Source of the DNA: Pseudomonas corrugata
Lineage (GTDB): Bacteria > Pseudomonadota > Gammaproteobacteria > Pseudomonadales > Pseudomonadaceae
Assembly (NCBI RefSeq): GCF_001269905.1
Contig: NZ_LHVK01000003.1
Location: 786,981-850,980, forward strand
Length of the DNA stretch: 64,000 bases
Direction of reading: 5' to 3'
Notes under the pieces: generated by a model
The model's input: the letters and a program-made list of their open reading frames with translations, nothing else
What the model was told of the DNA's origin: nothing
The model's database searches: none
In this document: positions 27,117 through 34,672 of the stretch, one piece after another
Numbering within the stretch: position 1 is the stretch's first letter
How the letters are laid out: every line of letters starts with the position of its first letter
Made by a program: the position numbers and the translations under genes

Positions 27117-28397
27117 TTACAACACCAGATGCGGCAGCCACAGCGAGATCGCAGGGATATAGGTCACGGCCAGCAGTACCAGGAACAGCATGCCGTAGAA
27201 GGGCAGCAGCGCCTTGACGGTGGATTCAATGCTCACCTTGCCGATAGCCGAGCCGACGAACAGCACCGCACCCACCGGTGGCGTAATCAGGCCGATACCC
27301 AGGTTCACCAGCATGATCATGCCGAACTGTACCGGGTCCACCCCGATGCCCATGATTACCGGCATCAGGATTGGCGTCAGGATCAGGATCAGTGGCGCCA
27401 TGTCCATCACGGTGCCGAGGATCAGCAGCATCGCGTTGATGCACATCAGGATCACATAGCGGTTGTCGGAGATGGTCAGGAACAGGGTGGTGATCTTCGC
27501 CGGGATCTGCATCAACGTCATGATGTAGCCGAAGCTGGCGGCGAAGCCGATCAGGATCATCACGATGGAGATGGTGCGTACCGTGCGATGCATCAGTTTG
27601 GGCAACTCGCTCCATTTGTAGTCGCGATAGATGCACATGGTCACGAAGAATGCCCAGATTACGGCGATGGCTGCTGATTCAGTGGCGGTGAACACACCCG
27701 ACAGAATGCCGCCAAGGATGATGAACATGGTCATCATGCCCCACATGGCTTCCCGGCAGATTTTCAGCGCTTGCTCGAGGGGAATCACTTCGCCCTTGGG
27801 GTAATTGCGCTTCTTCGCGAAGATCAGGCACAGCGCCATCAGGCATGCATTCATCAGCAGGCCGGGTACGATACCTGCCATGAACAGTGCTCCGATGGAA
27901 ACCGTCCCGCCGGCTGCCAGGGAGTACAACACCGCGTTGTGGCTTGGCGGGGTCAGCAACGCCTGGACCGAGCCACTGACGGTGACCGCCGTGGAGAATT
28001 CCCGTGGGTAGCCGCGGCGTTCCATTTCAGGGATCAGCACTGAACCAACCGAGGCGGTGTCGGCCACCGAAGACCCGGAGATTGCACCGAAGAAGGTCGA
28101 TGCCATGAGGTTGACCAGCGACAGGCCGCCGCGCACGAACCCGACCAGAACACCGGCGAAAGCCACCAGGCGGCGAGACATGCCGCCTTCGGCCATGATT
28201 GCACCTGCCAGCACGAAGAAGGGAATGGCCAGCAGGGAGAACTTGTTCACCCCACCCGCCACCTGAATCATCACGGCCTGATACGGAATATCGATCCACC
28301 ATGCGCCGATCAGGGCGGCAGCGCCCAGTGCATAGGCGACCGGCATGCCGATCAGGACCAATACGAAAAAACTGCCCAGCAGAATCAGAGCGTCCAT
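27117..28397 (-). CDS. TRAP transporter large permease subunit (DctM family)
   Basis: The 426-aa protein has about twelve membrane helices with typical DctM segments: GSFFVLVLIGMPVAYALG, AIPFFVLAGAIMAEGGMS, TFFGAISGSSVADTASVG and PVGAVLFVGSAIGKVS. It forms the sodium-driven translocation unit with the small subunit. Its start overlaps the stop of the small-subunit gene by one base (TAATG). It is the last gene of a probable udh-lactonase-TRAP operon, suggesting a sugar-acid (uronate) substrate rather than C4-dicarboxylate. Confidence 0.93.
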   Translation of the reverse strand: MDALILLGSFFVLVLIGMPVAYALGAAALIGAWWIDIPYQAVMIQVAGGVNKFSLLAIPFFVLAGAIMAEGGMSRRLVAFAGVLVGFVRGGLSLVNLMASTFFGAISGSSVADTASVGSVLIPEMERRGYPREFSTAVTVSGSVQALLTPPSHNAVLYSLAAGGTVSIGALFMAGIVPGLLMNACLMALCLIFAKKRNYPKGEVIPLEQALKICREAMWGMMTMFIILGGILSGVFTATESAAIAVIWAFFVTMCIYRDYKWSELPKLMHRTVRTISIVMILIGFAASFGYIMTLMQIPAKITTLFLTISDNRYVILMCINAMLLILGTVMDMAPLILILTPILMPVIMGIGVDPVQFGMIMLVNLGIGLITPPVGAVLFVGSAIGKVSIESTVKALLPFYGMLFLVLLAVTYIPAISLWLPHLVL

Positions 28398-28924
28398 TAA
28401 GCGGCACCTTCGTTTTCTTCAACCAGGTCGAACTGCACGACCCGACGCTGGCTTTGATCACCCAGCAAGAGTTTTTCCAGGACAAACACCAATGTCAGGC
28501 AACCACCGATCGGAATGGGCATATATGTGATGCCGACCCGCAGGGTGGGAAGGGCGCTCATGAACTGGTTCCACGTGGCGATGCACAGTTTGGTGCCGCC
28601 GACGATCATGAAAAGGCAGATCGCAGCCATCAGTAATTGGGAGACTACCGAGCAGATGACTTTCAAGGCGGGAGGCATGCGATTGGTGAGCATGTCCACG
28701 GCCATGTGTGCGCCAGCGCGATAGCTGGCGGCGGCGCCGATGAATGTGAAAACGATCATCAGCAAGATGGCGGTGGGTTCCGGCCAGCTCGAGCCGCTAC
28801 CCAACACGTAGCGGGCAAAAACACCCCAGGGAATCATTAGCGCAATTGCCAGGACAGAGAGACCGGCGACCCAGATGCAAGTCATGTAGATCGTGTCATT
28901 GATACGCAGCAGTAAATTCTTCAT
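28397..28924 (-). CDS. TRAP transporter small permease subunit (DctQ family)
   Basis: The 175-aa protein has four predicted membrane helices, with the DctQ signature region (WPEPTAILLMIVFTFIGAAASYRAGAHMAVDML). It pairs with the large DctM-type subunit that overlaps it by one base. The binding-protein gene ends 73 bases upstream. That gap contains a perfect 10-bp GC-rich hairpin at 28943-28969. Confidence 0.9.
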   Translation of the reverse strand: MKNLLLRINDTIYMTCIWVAGLSVLAIALMIPWGVFARYVLGSGSSWPEPTAILLMIVFTFIGAAASYRAGAHMAVDMLTNRMPPALKVICSVVSQLLMAAICLFMIVGGTKLCIATWNQFMSALPTLRVGITYMPIPIGGCLTLVFVLEKLLLGDQSQRRVVQFDLVEENEGAA

Positions 28925-28942
28925 CGGGTTCCACCGTAACCG

Positions 28943-28969
28943 GGCGCGCCGGGAGATATCCGGCGCGCC
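28943..28969 (-). promoter_or_regulatory. Intercistronic hairpin between TRAP binding protein and permease genes
   Basis: GGCGCGCCGG (28943-28952) and CCGGCGCGCC (28960-28969) are perfect 10-bp arms around a 7-nt loop. No T-run follows in the direction of transcription. Such hairpins after binding-protein genes commonly protect the upstream mRNA or attenuate read-through. That would give more binding protein than permease. Confidence 0.6.
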
Positions 28970-28997
28970 AGGCCTTTCAGGGTACTAGTAAGGGGTA

Positions 28998-29975
28998 TTA
29001 CTGAACGGCTTCGATACGCTTGATCAGATCGGCATACGGAGCGCCGTATTTGGCGCGGATCGGCGCGGTGGCGTCGTAGAAGGGTTTCTTGTCCACGGTG
29101 ATGAATTCGACGCCTGCCGCCTTGAGTTTCTCTTCACTGGCAACGGTCTTCTTGTCCCACAGCACGCGCTCGTCCAGCTGAGATTGCCTGGCGGCTTTTT
29201 TCACCAGTTCCTGCTGCTCCGGGGTGAGTTTTTCCCAGGTGAACTTGGACATCACCACCGGCTCAGGCAGGATCAGGTGACCGGTCAGGCTATAGAACTT
29301 GGCGTTCTGGTAATGGTTGTGTTCGAGCATGGTCGGCGGGTTGTTTTCCGCGCCGTCGATGACGCCTGTCTGCAGGGCGCTGAAGATTTCACCAGTGTCC
29401 ATTGCGATCCCGTTACCGCCCATGGCATTGAGGGTTTCGATGAACATCGGGTTGCCCATTACCCGGATTTTCATGCCATGCATGTCTTCGGGCTTGCGCA
29501 CAGGCTTCTTCGTGTAGAGGTTACGCGTGCCACCGTCCATCCAGGCCAAGGCCACCAGGTTGAATTCGGAGTTGGTGATCTTGTCGAGGATTTCCTGGCC
29601 GATTTCACCGTCAATGACTTTGCGCATGTGCGCCTGGTCGCGGAACACGAATGGCATGTTGAAAACGTTCACGTCCGGCACCACGGGGCCGACGATGCCC
29701 AGGCTGACGCGGGCCATTTGTATTGCCCCCACTTGAAGTTGCTCGACAACTTCCTTCTCGGAGCCCAATACGCCACCGGAGTACATCTTGAAAGTAATAG
29801 GGTCCTTCATGCCCTTGCTTTCGTCGACCAGAGTCTTGCCCAGGACCTTTTCCGCTTCCACGGTGGGGTAGCCTTCGGGGTGGATGTCGGCGAACTTGAT
29901 CTCCAGGGCTTGCGCCGACTGGGCCAGGAAGGCCAGGGGAAGCGCGGCGATCAAAAGTGTGCGTTTGAAATTCAT
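28998..29975 (-). CDS. TRAP transporter substrate-binding protein (DctP family)
   Basis: The 325-aa protein has a cleavable signal peptide (residues 1-23, FLAQSAQA-LEI). It carries the DctP fold pattern with GGVLGSEKEVVEQLQVGAIQM, the substrate-binding Arg region MHGMKIRVMGNPMFIETLNAMGG and ALQTGVIDGAENNPPTML. The conserved Arg normally salt-bridges the carboxylate of an organic acid. Genomic position after uronate dehydrogenase and lactonase genes suggests D-galacturonate or D-glucuronate as ligand. Confidence 0.92.
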   Translation of the reverse strand: MNFKRTLLIAALPLAFLAQSAQALEIKFADIHPEGYPTVEAEKVLGKTLVDESKGMKDPITFKMYSGGVLGSEKEVVEQLQVGAIQMARVSLGIVGPVVPDVNVFNMPFVFRDQAHMRKVIDGEIGQEILDKITNSEFNLVALAWMDGGTRNLYTKKPVRKPEDMHGMKIRVMGNPMFIETLNAMGGNGIAMDTGEIFSALQTGVIDGAENNPPTMLEHNHYQNAKFYSLTGHLILPEPVVMSKFTWEKLTPEQQELVKKAARQSQLDERVLWDKKTVASEEKLKAAGVEFITVDKKPFYDATAPIRAKYGAPYADLIKRIEAVQ

Positions 29976-30029
29976 GTCAATCTCCAGTCTTGTTGTTTTT
30001 ATAGCTATCGAGTGAAACGGCGTTGCAGG

Positions 30030-30935
30030 TCAGTTGGCGGGAATGTTCACTCCCCCGAAAGCGGGTTCGGCCAGGCCCCTGACGCCCGGGTTGAGGGCAA
30101 ATACGCCTCCGGCCAGGGACTGTGGGTCGGTGTCGTCGCCGGGGCGGATCGAGGTGACGAACAGAGTCTCCAGACGACTGCCGCCAAAAGCGCACATCGT
30201 CGGCTTCTTCACCGGTACGGCCAGCGAGCGGTCCAGCCGGCCATCCGGGGTAAAACGATGGATCAGCCCGGCGTCGTTGGCGCAGATCCAGTAGCAACCT
30301 TCGGCGTCCACCGCTGCGCCGTCCGGGCGTCCGGCCAAGGGCTGCATGTCGACGAACAGTCGCCGGTTGGAGGGCGTCCCGCTGTCGGTGTCGTAGTCGA
30401 AGGCCCAGATCTGTTGCACCAGAGGGTGGGAGTCGGAGAGGTACATCGTCCGTCCGTCCGGGCTGAAACCGAGGCCGTTAGGCACGATGAAGCCGCTCAA
30501 CTGCGCCTCGACCGGGCTGCGCTGGCCAGCGTCATATCGATACATCCGGCCCTGGTCGACGTTGGCGCCCATGTTCAGCACCATGCTGCCGGCCCAGAAA
30601 CGCCCCTGGCGGTCGCAGCGACCATCGTTGAGGCGCATGTCAGTGCGGCTGTGCTCGACATTCGCATGCAGTTCGCTGTCCAGGCTGCCGTCATCGTTGG
30701 GATGCAGGCGAAAGAAACCGCTCTCCATGCCGGCGATCCAGCCACCGTTCTGGTGGCGGGCGATACAGGCGAGCATCTCGGGAGCTTCCCAGCCCTTGAG
30801 TTGACCGGTCCCGGCGTTCCAGCACTGCAGGCCGCCGCTGGGGATGTCCACCCAATACAGCGCGTTTTCCTCGGGGACCCAGACCGGGCTTTCCCCGACG
30901 GCGTTGCGTGCGTCGACAATCAATTCAGCTTGCAT
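30030..30935 (-). CDS. SMP-30/gluconolactonase family sugar-acid lactonase
   Basis: I use MQAELIVDARNAVGESPVWV at 30935 because AAGGGA lies about seven bases upstream; an in-frame ATG at 30953 is less well placed. The 301-aa six-bladed propeller has the metal-site pattern: GESPVW (Glu), NDGRCDRQGRFWAGSM (Asn/Asp), VPNGLGFSPDGRTMYLSDS (Asn, Asp). Enzymes of this family open the lactone that uronate dehydrogenase makes (galactaro- or glucaro-lactone) or gluconolactone. It starts 44 bases after udh and precedes the TRAP genes. Confidence 0.88.
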   Translation of the reverse strand: MQAELIVDARNAVGESPVWVPEENALYWVDIPSGGLQCWNAGTGQLKGWEAPEMLACIARHQNGGWIAGMESGFFRLHPNDDGSLDSELHANVEHSRTDMRLNDGRCDRQGRFWAGSMVLNMGANVDQGRMYRYDAGQRSPVEAQLSGFIVPNGLGFSPDGRTMYLSDSHPLVQQIWAFDYDTDSGTPSNRRLFVDMQPLAGRPDGAAVDAEGCYWICANDAGLIHRFTPDGRLDRSLAVPVKKPTMCAFGGSRLETLFVTSIRPGDDTDPQSLAGGVFALNPGVRGLAEPAFGGVNIPAN

Positions 30936-30978
30936 GGTGATTCCCTTGTGCATTCGTATCCCATGAAATACAGGTGAA

Positions 30979-31800
30979 TCAGTCGTCGAACGGACCGGCC
31001 GCTACGAAAGCACCGCCCTGGTAGATCCTGGCCGGGTCATCGGCGGCCGGCATTGGCTGCGCTTCGACCTTGGCGCGGAAAATCTCGGAGCTGTCCTTGG
31101 GCTTATAGCCCAGGTGCGCGGCGTGGCTGTTGTCCCACCAGACGTCACGGTTTGCGGACATGCCGTACACCACGGTATGCCCGACTTCTGGCGTGTAGAG
31201 CGAGCATTCGATCAGTTGGGTGAGGTCGTCGTAGCTCAGCCAGGTACTCATCATCCGGCGGTTCTGGGGTTCGACGAACGAAGAGCCGATGCGGATGCTG
31301 ACGGTCTCGATGCCATAGCGATCGAAGTAGAAGCTGGCCATGTCTTCGCCGTAGGATTTGGACAGGCCGTAGTAGCCATCCGGACGGCGAGGGGAAAGGG
31401 CATCGAGGGCTTCGTCCTGCTTGTAGAAACCGATGACGTGGTTGGAACTGGCGAAAATGACGCGCTTGACGCCGTGCTTGCGGGCGGCTTCATAGATATG
31501 GAACACGCCGCTGATGTTGGCGCCGAGGATTTCTTCGAATGGGCGTTCTACCGACACACCACCAAAATGCAGGATCGCATCGACGCCTTCCACCAGTTGA
31601 TGCACCGCCTGCTTGTCGGACAGGTCGCACAGCACCACTTCCTCGCTTTCATCGATGGCGGGCGCCATGTTGGCGATGTCTGACAGGCGAATGTGCCGGG
31701 CGAAAGGCTTGAGGCGTTCGCGCAGGACTTTGCCCAGGCCGCCGCTGGCGCCGGTCAGCAACAAGCGATTGAAGGGGTGACGAATGTGTGTGGTAGTCAT
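30979..31800 (-). CDS. udh: Uronate dehydrogenase
   Basis: This 273-aa short-chain dehydrogenase/epimerase-type enzyme has the NAD motif GASGGLGKVL, Ser118/Ser119 in IFASSNH, and the catalytic YxxxK as Tyr144-Lys148 in YYGLSKSYGED. Recalled similarity to Pseudomonas syringae Udh is very close throughout (HFGGVSVERPFEEILGANI, GSSFVEPQNRRMMSTWLS). It oxidises D-galacturonate or D-glucuronate to the aldaro-lactone in the cytosol. It is the first gene of the udh-lactonase-TRAP run. A REPIN cluster separates it from the OprD-type porin gene upstream. Confidence 0.94.
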   Translation of the reverse strand: MTTTHIRHPFNRLLLTGASGGLGKVLRERLKPFARHIRLSDIANMAPAIDESEEVVLCDLSDKQAVHQLVEGVDAILHFGGVSVERPFEEILGANISGVFHIYEAARKHGVKRVIFASSNHVIGFYKQDEALDALSPRRPDGYYGLSKSYGEDMASFYFDRYGIETVSIRIGSSFVEPQNRRMMSTWLSYDDLTQLIECSLYTPEVGHTVVYGMSANRDVWWDNSHAAHLGYKPKDSSEIFRAKVEAQPMPAADDPARIYQGGAFVAAGPFDD

Positions 31801-31900
31801 GGAATTACCTGAGCAAACAGTGAGAGGTATCAGTTATAGGTTGCCGTTTGACCGCTGGAAAATATCCTTGTCCTCATGCTGATCTTCAGCGCCATTCCCC

Positions 31901-32170
31901 TGTGGGAGCGAGCCTGCTCGCAAAAGCGGTGGGTCAGCTCGCATAGAAGTTGGATGTACCGCCGCCATCGCGAGCAAGCTCGGCTCCCACAGTGGTTTGG
32001 CGTCGCGTGCAAATAATGTGTTCATCACCATTCCCTGTGGGAGCGAGCCTGCTCGCAAAAGCGGTGGGTCAGCTCGCATAGAAGTTGGATGTACCGCCGC
32101 CATCGCGAGCAAGCTCGGCTCCCACAGTGGTTTGGCGTCGCGTGCAAATAATGTGTTCATCACCATTCCC
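31901..32170. repeat. Tandem duplication: two perfect 135-bp REPIN-containing units
   Basis: Unit 1 (31901-32035) and unit 2 (32036-32170) are identical base for base over 135 bp. Each holds GTGGGAGCGAGCCTGCTCGC, a spacer, the inverted partner GCGAGCAAGCTCGGCTCCCA and a flank with AATAATGTGTTCATCACC. A further, diverged REP arm follows at 32171-32208. The run fills most of the udh-porin gap (31801-32242), and I see no gene in it. Confidence 0.95.
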
Positions 32171-32208
32171 TGTGGGAGCCGAGCTTGCTCGCGATAGCGG
32201 TGGGTCAG
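32171..32208. repeat. REP arm continuing the tandem array
   Basis: TGTGGGAGCCGAGCTTGCTC followed by GCGATAGCGGTGGGTCAG begins where a third 135-bp unit would start. It shares GCGGTGGGTCAG with the units but carries the GCCGAGCTTGC core variant. Confidence 0.7.
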
Positions 32209-32242
32209 TCGCCACTTGAGCGACAGACCCACCGCAGCCGCT

Positions 32243-33544
32243 TTACAACAAGCTGATCGGGTAGCTGATAAAGAGGCGGTTCTCGTCGAACTCATTGCTG
32301 CTGTAGTCCCGACGGATCGATGCATTACGCCACTTCACGTTGAGACTCTTCAGCGCACCGCTCTGCACGGTGTACGCCAGTTCGGTCTCACGTCCCCACT
32401 CCTTGCCGTCGTCCACCGTGGCGGTGTGCACGTTGTCGCCGCTGATGTAGCGGTTCATCAGGGTCAGGCCCGGTACGCCGACGGCGGCGAAGTTGAAGTC
32501 GTGGCGCACTTGCCAGGATTTTTCCTTGGCGTTGTCGTAGCTGGAGTTGTAGCTGTCGTTGGCCAGGGTCCCGCCGCTGGTGCCGTTGACGCGCATCCAG
32601 GCATCGTCGCCGCTGAGTTTTTGCAGGCCGACGTAGAAGGTGTTGCCACCGTACTTGGCCGAGAGCATGGCGAAGGCGGTCTTGTTGTCCAGGTCACCGG
32701 CCAGGGCACTGCCGTTTTCCTTGCCGATGAAGTAGCCGAGGTTGGCGCCCAGGGTCCAGTCGCCGATGGGCTGGCTGTGGGTCAGGTTGAAATACTGCTG
32801 CTGGTAGATGTCGCTCAGTTCCGAGTACCAGACGCCGACCTGGGTGCGTTTGTCGTTGAAGGCGTACTCGCCGCCGCCGAAGTTGAAGCGATCGGAGGTG
32901 AAGGCCGGGCGGCCGTTCATGAACATGTCCTCCATGCTCGCATCGTTGCGCGGGCTGTTGGCGCGGAACTGGCCACCGTAGAGGCTCAGGCCGCTGATTT
33001 CGGTGGAGGTGACCTGGCCGCCACGGAAGGTTTGCGGCAGGGAGCGGCCATCGTCGGAACGCAGGATCGGCAACACCGGTGCCCATTCGCCGACCTTCAA
33101 TTCGGTCTTCGACACCTTGGCCTTGAGGGCGACACCCAGGCGGCCGAAATCATCGGCCGGGCGGCCGTCATCGTGCACCGGCAACAACTGTGTTCCTGTG
33201 GTGCCGCGACCGCCATCGAGCTTGATCGAATACAGGCCCAGCACGTCCATGCCGAACCCCACCGTGCCCTGGGTGAAACCGGACTTGGCGTCGAGGATGA
33301 AGCTCTGGGTCCATTCCTCGGCCTTGCCCTGGGCGTTGTTCGGGTTGGTGAAGTTGCGGTTGAAGTAGGCATTGCGCAGGGTCAACGTGGCCTTGGCGTC
33401 GTCGACAAATCCTTCGGCGTGGGCGACGGTTGGCAGGAAAGCGGCCAGGCCGGTGCAACCGAGCAGCAGCATTGCGGGACTGGAATTGAAGAGGGTGCGG
33501 CGGGTGGGACGATTGTCGGGCGAAAAACGGACACGTGTGCTCAC
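32243..33544 (-). CDS. OprD-family outer membrane porin
   Basis: The frame extends to 33583, but a GTG at 33544 has a strong AGGAG eight bases upstream, so I choose it: MSTRVRFSPDNRPTRR, 433 aa. A long signal peptide ends near TVAHA-EGF. The 18-strand OprD barrel pattern is seen in KATLTLRNAYFNRNF, GFTQGTVGFGMDVLGLYSIKLDGG and the C-terminal LFISYPISLL. Porins of this family take up specific small carboxylates or amino acids. Position next to udh and the TRAP genes suggests a uronate, but the divergent TetR-type gene resembles RutR, so the linkage is not certain. Confidence 0.9.
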   Translation of the reverse strand: MSTRVRFSPDNRPTRRTLFNSSPAMLLLGCTGLAAFLPTVAHAEGFVDDAKATLTLRNAYFNRNFTNPNNAQGKAEEWTQSFILDAKSGFTQGTVGFGMDVLGLYSIKLDGGRGTTGTQLLPVHDDGRPADDFGRLGVALKAKVSKTELKVGEWAPVLPILRSDDGRSLPQTFRGGQVTSTEISGLSLYGGQFRANSPRNDASMEDMFMNGRPAFTSDRFNFGGGEYAFNDKRTQVGVWYSELSDIYQQQYFNLTHSQPIGDWTLGANLGYFIGKENGSALAGDLDNKTAFAMLSAKYGGNTFYVGLQKLSGDDAWMRVNGTSGGTLANDSYNSSYDNAKEKSWQVRHDFNFAAVGVPGLTLMNRYISGDNVHTATVDDGKEWGRETELAYTVQSGALKSLNVKWRNASIRRDYSSNEFDENRLFISYPISLL

Positions 33545-33821
33545 TATGACTGCTCCTACCTTTTTGTTGTTTTTATTTGTCATACGTCGTCGTACAACAT
33601 GGCGTGGATTATTTGTGGCCCGTTACGCGTTGTCAACTGGCCATGATCGGAATTATCCAATTGGGCGACGCTTGAAAATCGGCTGGATCAATGGTCGCAG
33701 CAAAGAAAAGTGCAGAACGAGGCCTTGGCGGGGGCTTTTTACTGGTAGTGGTCTTGCTTGAAAGTTATGCGATGACTGGTCTAAGACATTGGTCGAATGG
33801 TCCCCTCGAAGCACCTCAGCT

Positions 33822-33855
33822 CTTGTGGCGAGGGGATAAATCCCCTCGCCACAAG
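33822..33855. repeat. Perfect 16-bp palindrome (GTGGCGAGGGGAT type)
   Basis: CTTGTGGCGAGGGGAT (33822-33837) and ATCCCCTCGCCACAAG (33840-33855) are perfect reverse complements with a 2-nt centre. It belongs to the same family as the repeats at 10594 and 26938. It lies in the porin-TetR intergenic region (33545-33937), which shows no other gene. Confidence 0.8.
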
Positions 33856-33937
33856 AAGCGACTCCCACAGGGAGCCCCGGTGTTCTCGAAAGAGGGTGGA
33901 TGCTAGTCTTGGGCATCGCTGTTGCCAGGGAGCCCTC

Positions 33938-34558
33938 ATGGGCAATCACAAGATCGAGATTCGTCGCAGTAACGTCGAGAAAATCCTGCTGGCCGCCGAG
34001 AAGGTCTTTGCCGAAAAAGGCTTCGGCAGCACCACCATGGCTGACATCGCGGCTGAAGTGCAGTTGCCCCGTTCCAACCTGCATTACTACTTCAGCACCA
34101 AGAACGAGTTGTACAGCGCCGTGCTGTTCGATCTGCTGGAAGTCTGGAAGCAGGACGCCTTGTGCTTCGAAATGTTCGACGATCCGCGGGTGGTGCTCAG
34201 CAGCTATATCCGCGCCAAGATGAATCATTCCCGCAGCCGGCCTTATGGTTCGAAGGTCTGGGCCAATGAAGTGATCCATGGCGCGCCCACGCTGGGGCAG
34301 GCGCTGGATGCCAGCCTCTATGAATGGGCCAAGATGAAGGAAGCAAAAATTCGCCAGTGGGTGGAGGACAAACGCATCCTGCCGGTGGAGCCGTCGAGCC
34401 TGCTCTACATGATCTGGGCTTCGACCCAGCATTACGCCGACTTCGACCACCAGATCAACATCCTCAACGATCACCAGCCACTGTCGGACATGCAGTTCGA
34501 GCGGGCGGTACAGACAGTGACCGCGGTGATTCTGCGGGGGATCGGGTTGGAGCCTTAG
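33938..34558 (+). CDS. TetR/AcrR-family regulator, RutR-like
   Basis: I start at MGNHKIEIRRSNVEKILLAA (206 aa) with GGGAG upstream; the longer frame reads repeat sequence. The N-terminal TetR helix-turn-helix (FGSTTMADIAAEVQLPRSNLHYYF) is followed by a C-terminal domain. That domain shares LLYMIWASTQHYADF with E. coli RutR, the uracil/thymine-responsive pyrimidine regulator. It sits beside the pyrimidine-catabolic operon (34673-38909), converging on preA, and is divergent from the OprD-type gene. Control of pyrimidine catabolism is the favoured role. Control of the porin cannot be excluded. Confidence 0.85.
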   Translation: MGNHKIEIRRSNVEKILLAAEKVFAEKGFGSTTMADIAAEVQLPRSNLHYYFSTKNELYSAVLFDLLEVWKQDALCFEMFDDPRVVLSSYIRAKMNHSRSRPYGSKVWANEVIHGAPTLGQALDASLYEWAKMKEAKIRQWVEDKRILPVEPSSLLYMIWASTQHYADFDHQINILNDHQPLSDMQFERAVQTVTAVILRGIGLEP

Positions 34559-34576
34559 TGTTGTGGTGGGGCTGAC

Positions 34577-34652
34577 GGCGCTATCGCGAGCAGGCTCGCT
34601 CCCACATTGGAAATGCGATCCCCTGTGGGAGCGAGCCTGCTCGCGATGGCGC
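34577..34652. repeat. REPIN with TTGGAAATGCG spacer
   Basis: GCTATCGCGAGCAGGCTCGC and the inverted GTGGGAGCGAGCCTGCTCGC surround a spacer beginning TTGGAAATGCG. It lies between the convergent TetR-type and preA genes. A second REPIN with the same spacer is at 37386-37450. Confidence 0.88.
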
Positions 34653-34672
34653 CAGTCCAGGCACCGCAGCTC

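Noticed and set aside
31834..32325. 163-codon minus-strand frame with repeated peptide units (SMRADPPLLRAGSLPQ)
   Set aside because: The repeat is the translated 135-bp REPIN duplication; there is no ribosome site or protein-like composition.
33797..33937. Upstream extension of the RutR-like regulator
   Set aside because: It reads through the 33822-33855 palindrome; the MGNHKIEIRR start has a ribosome site and normal TetR length.
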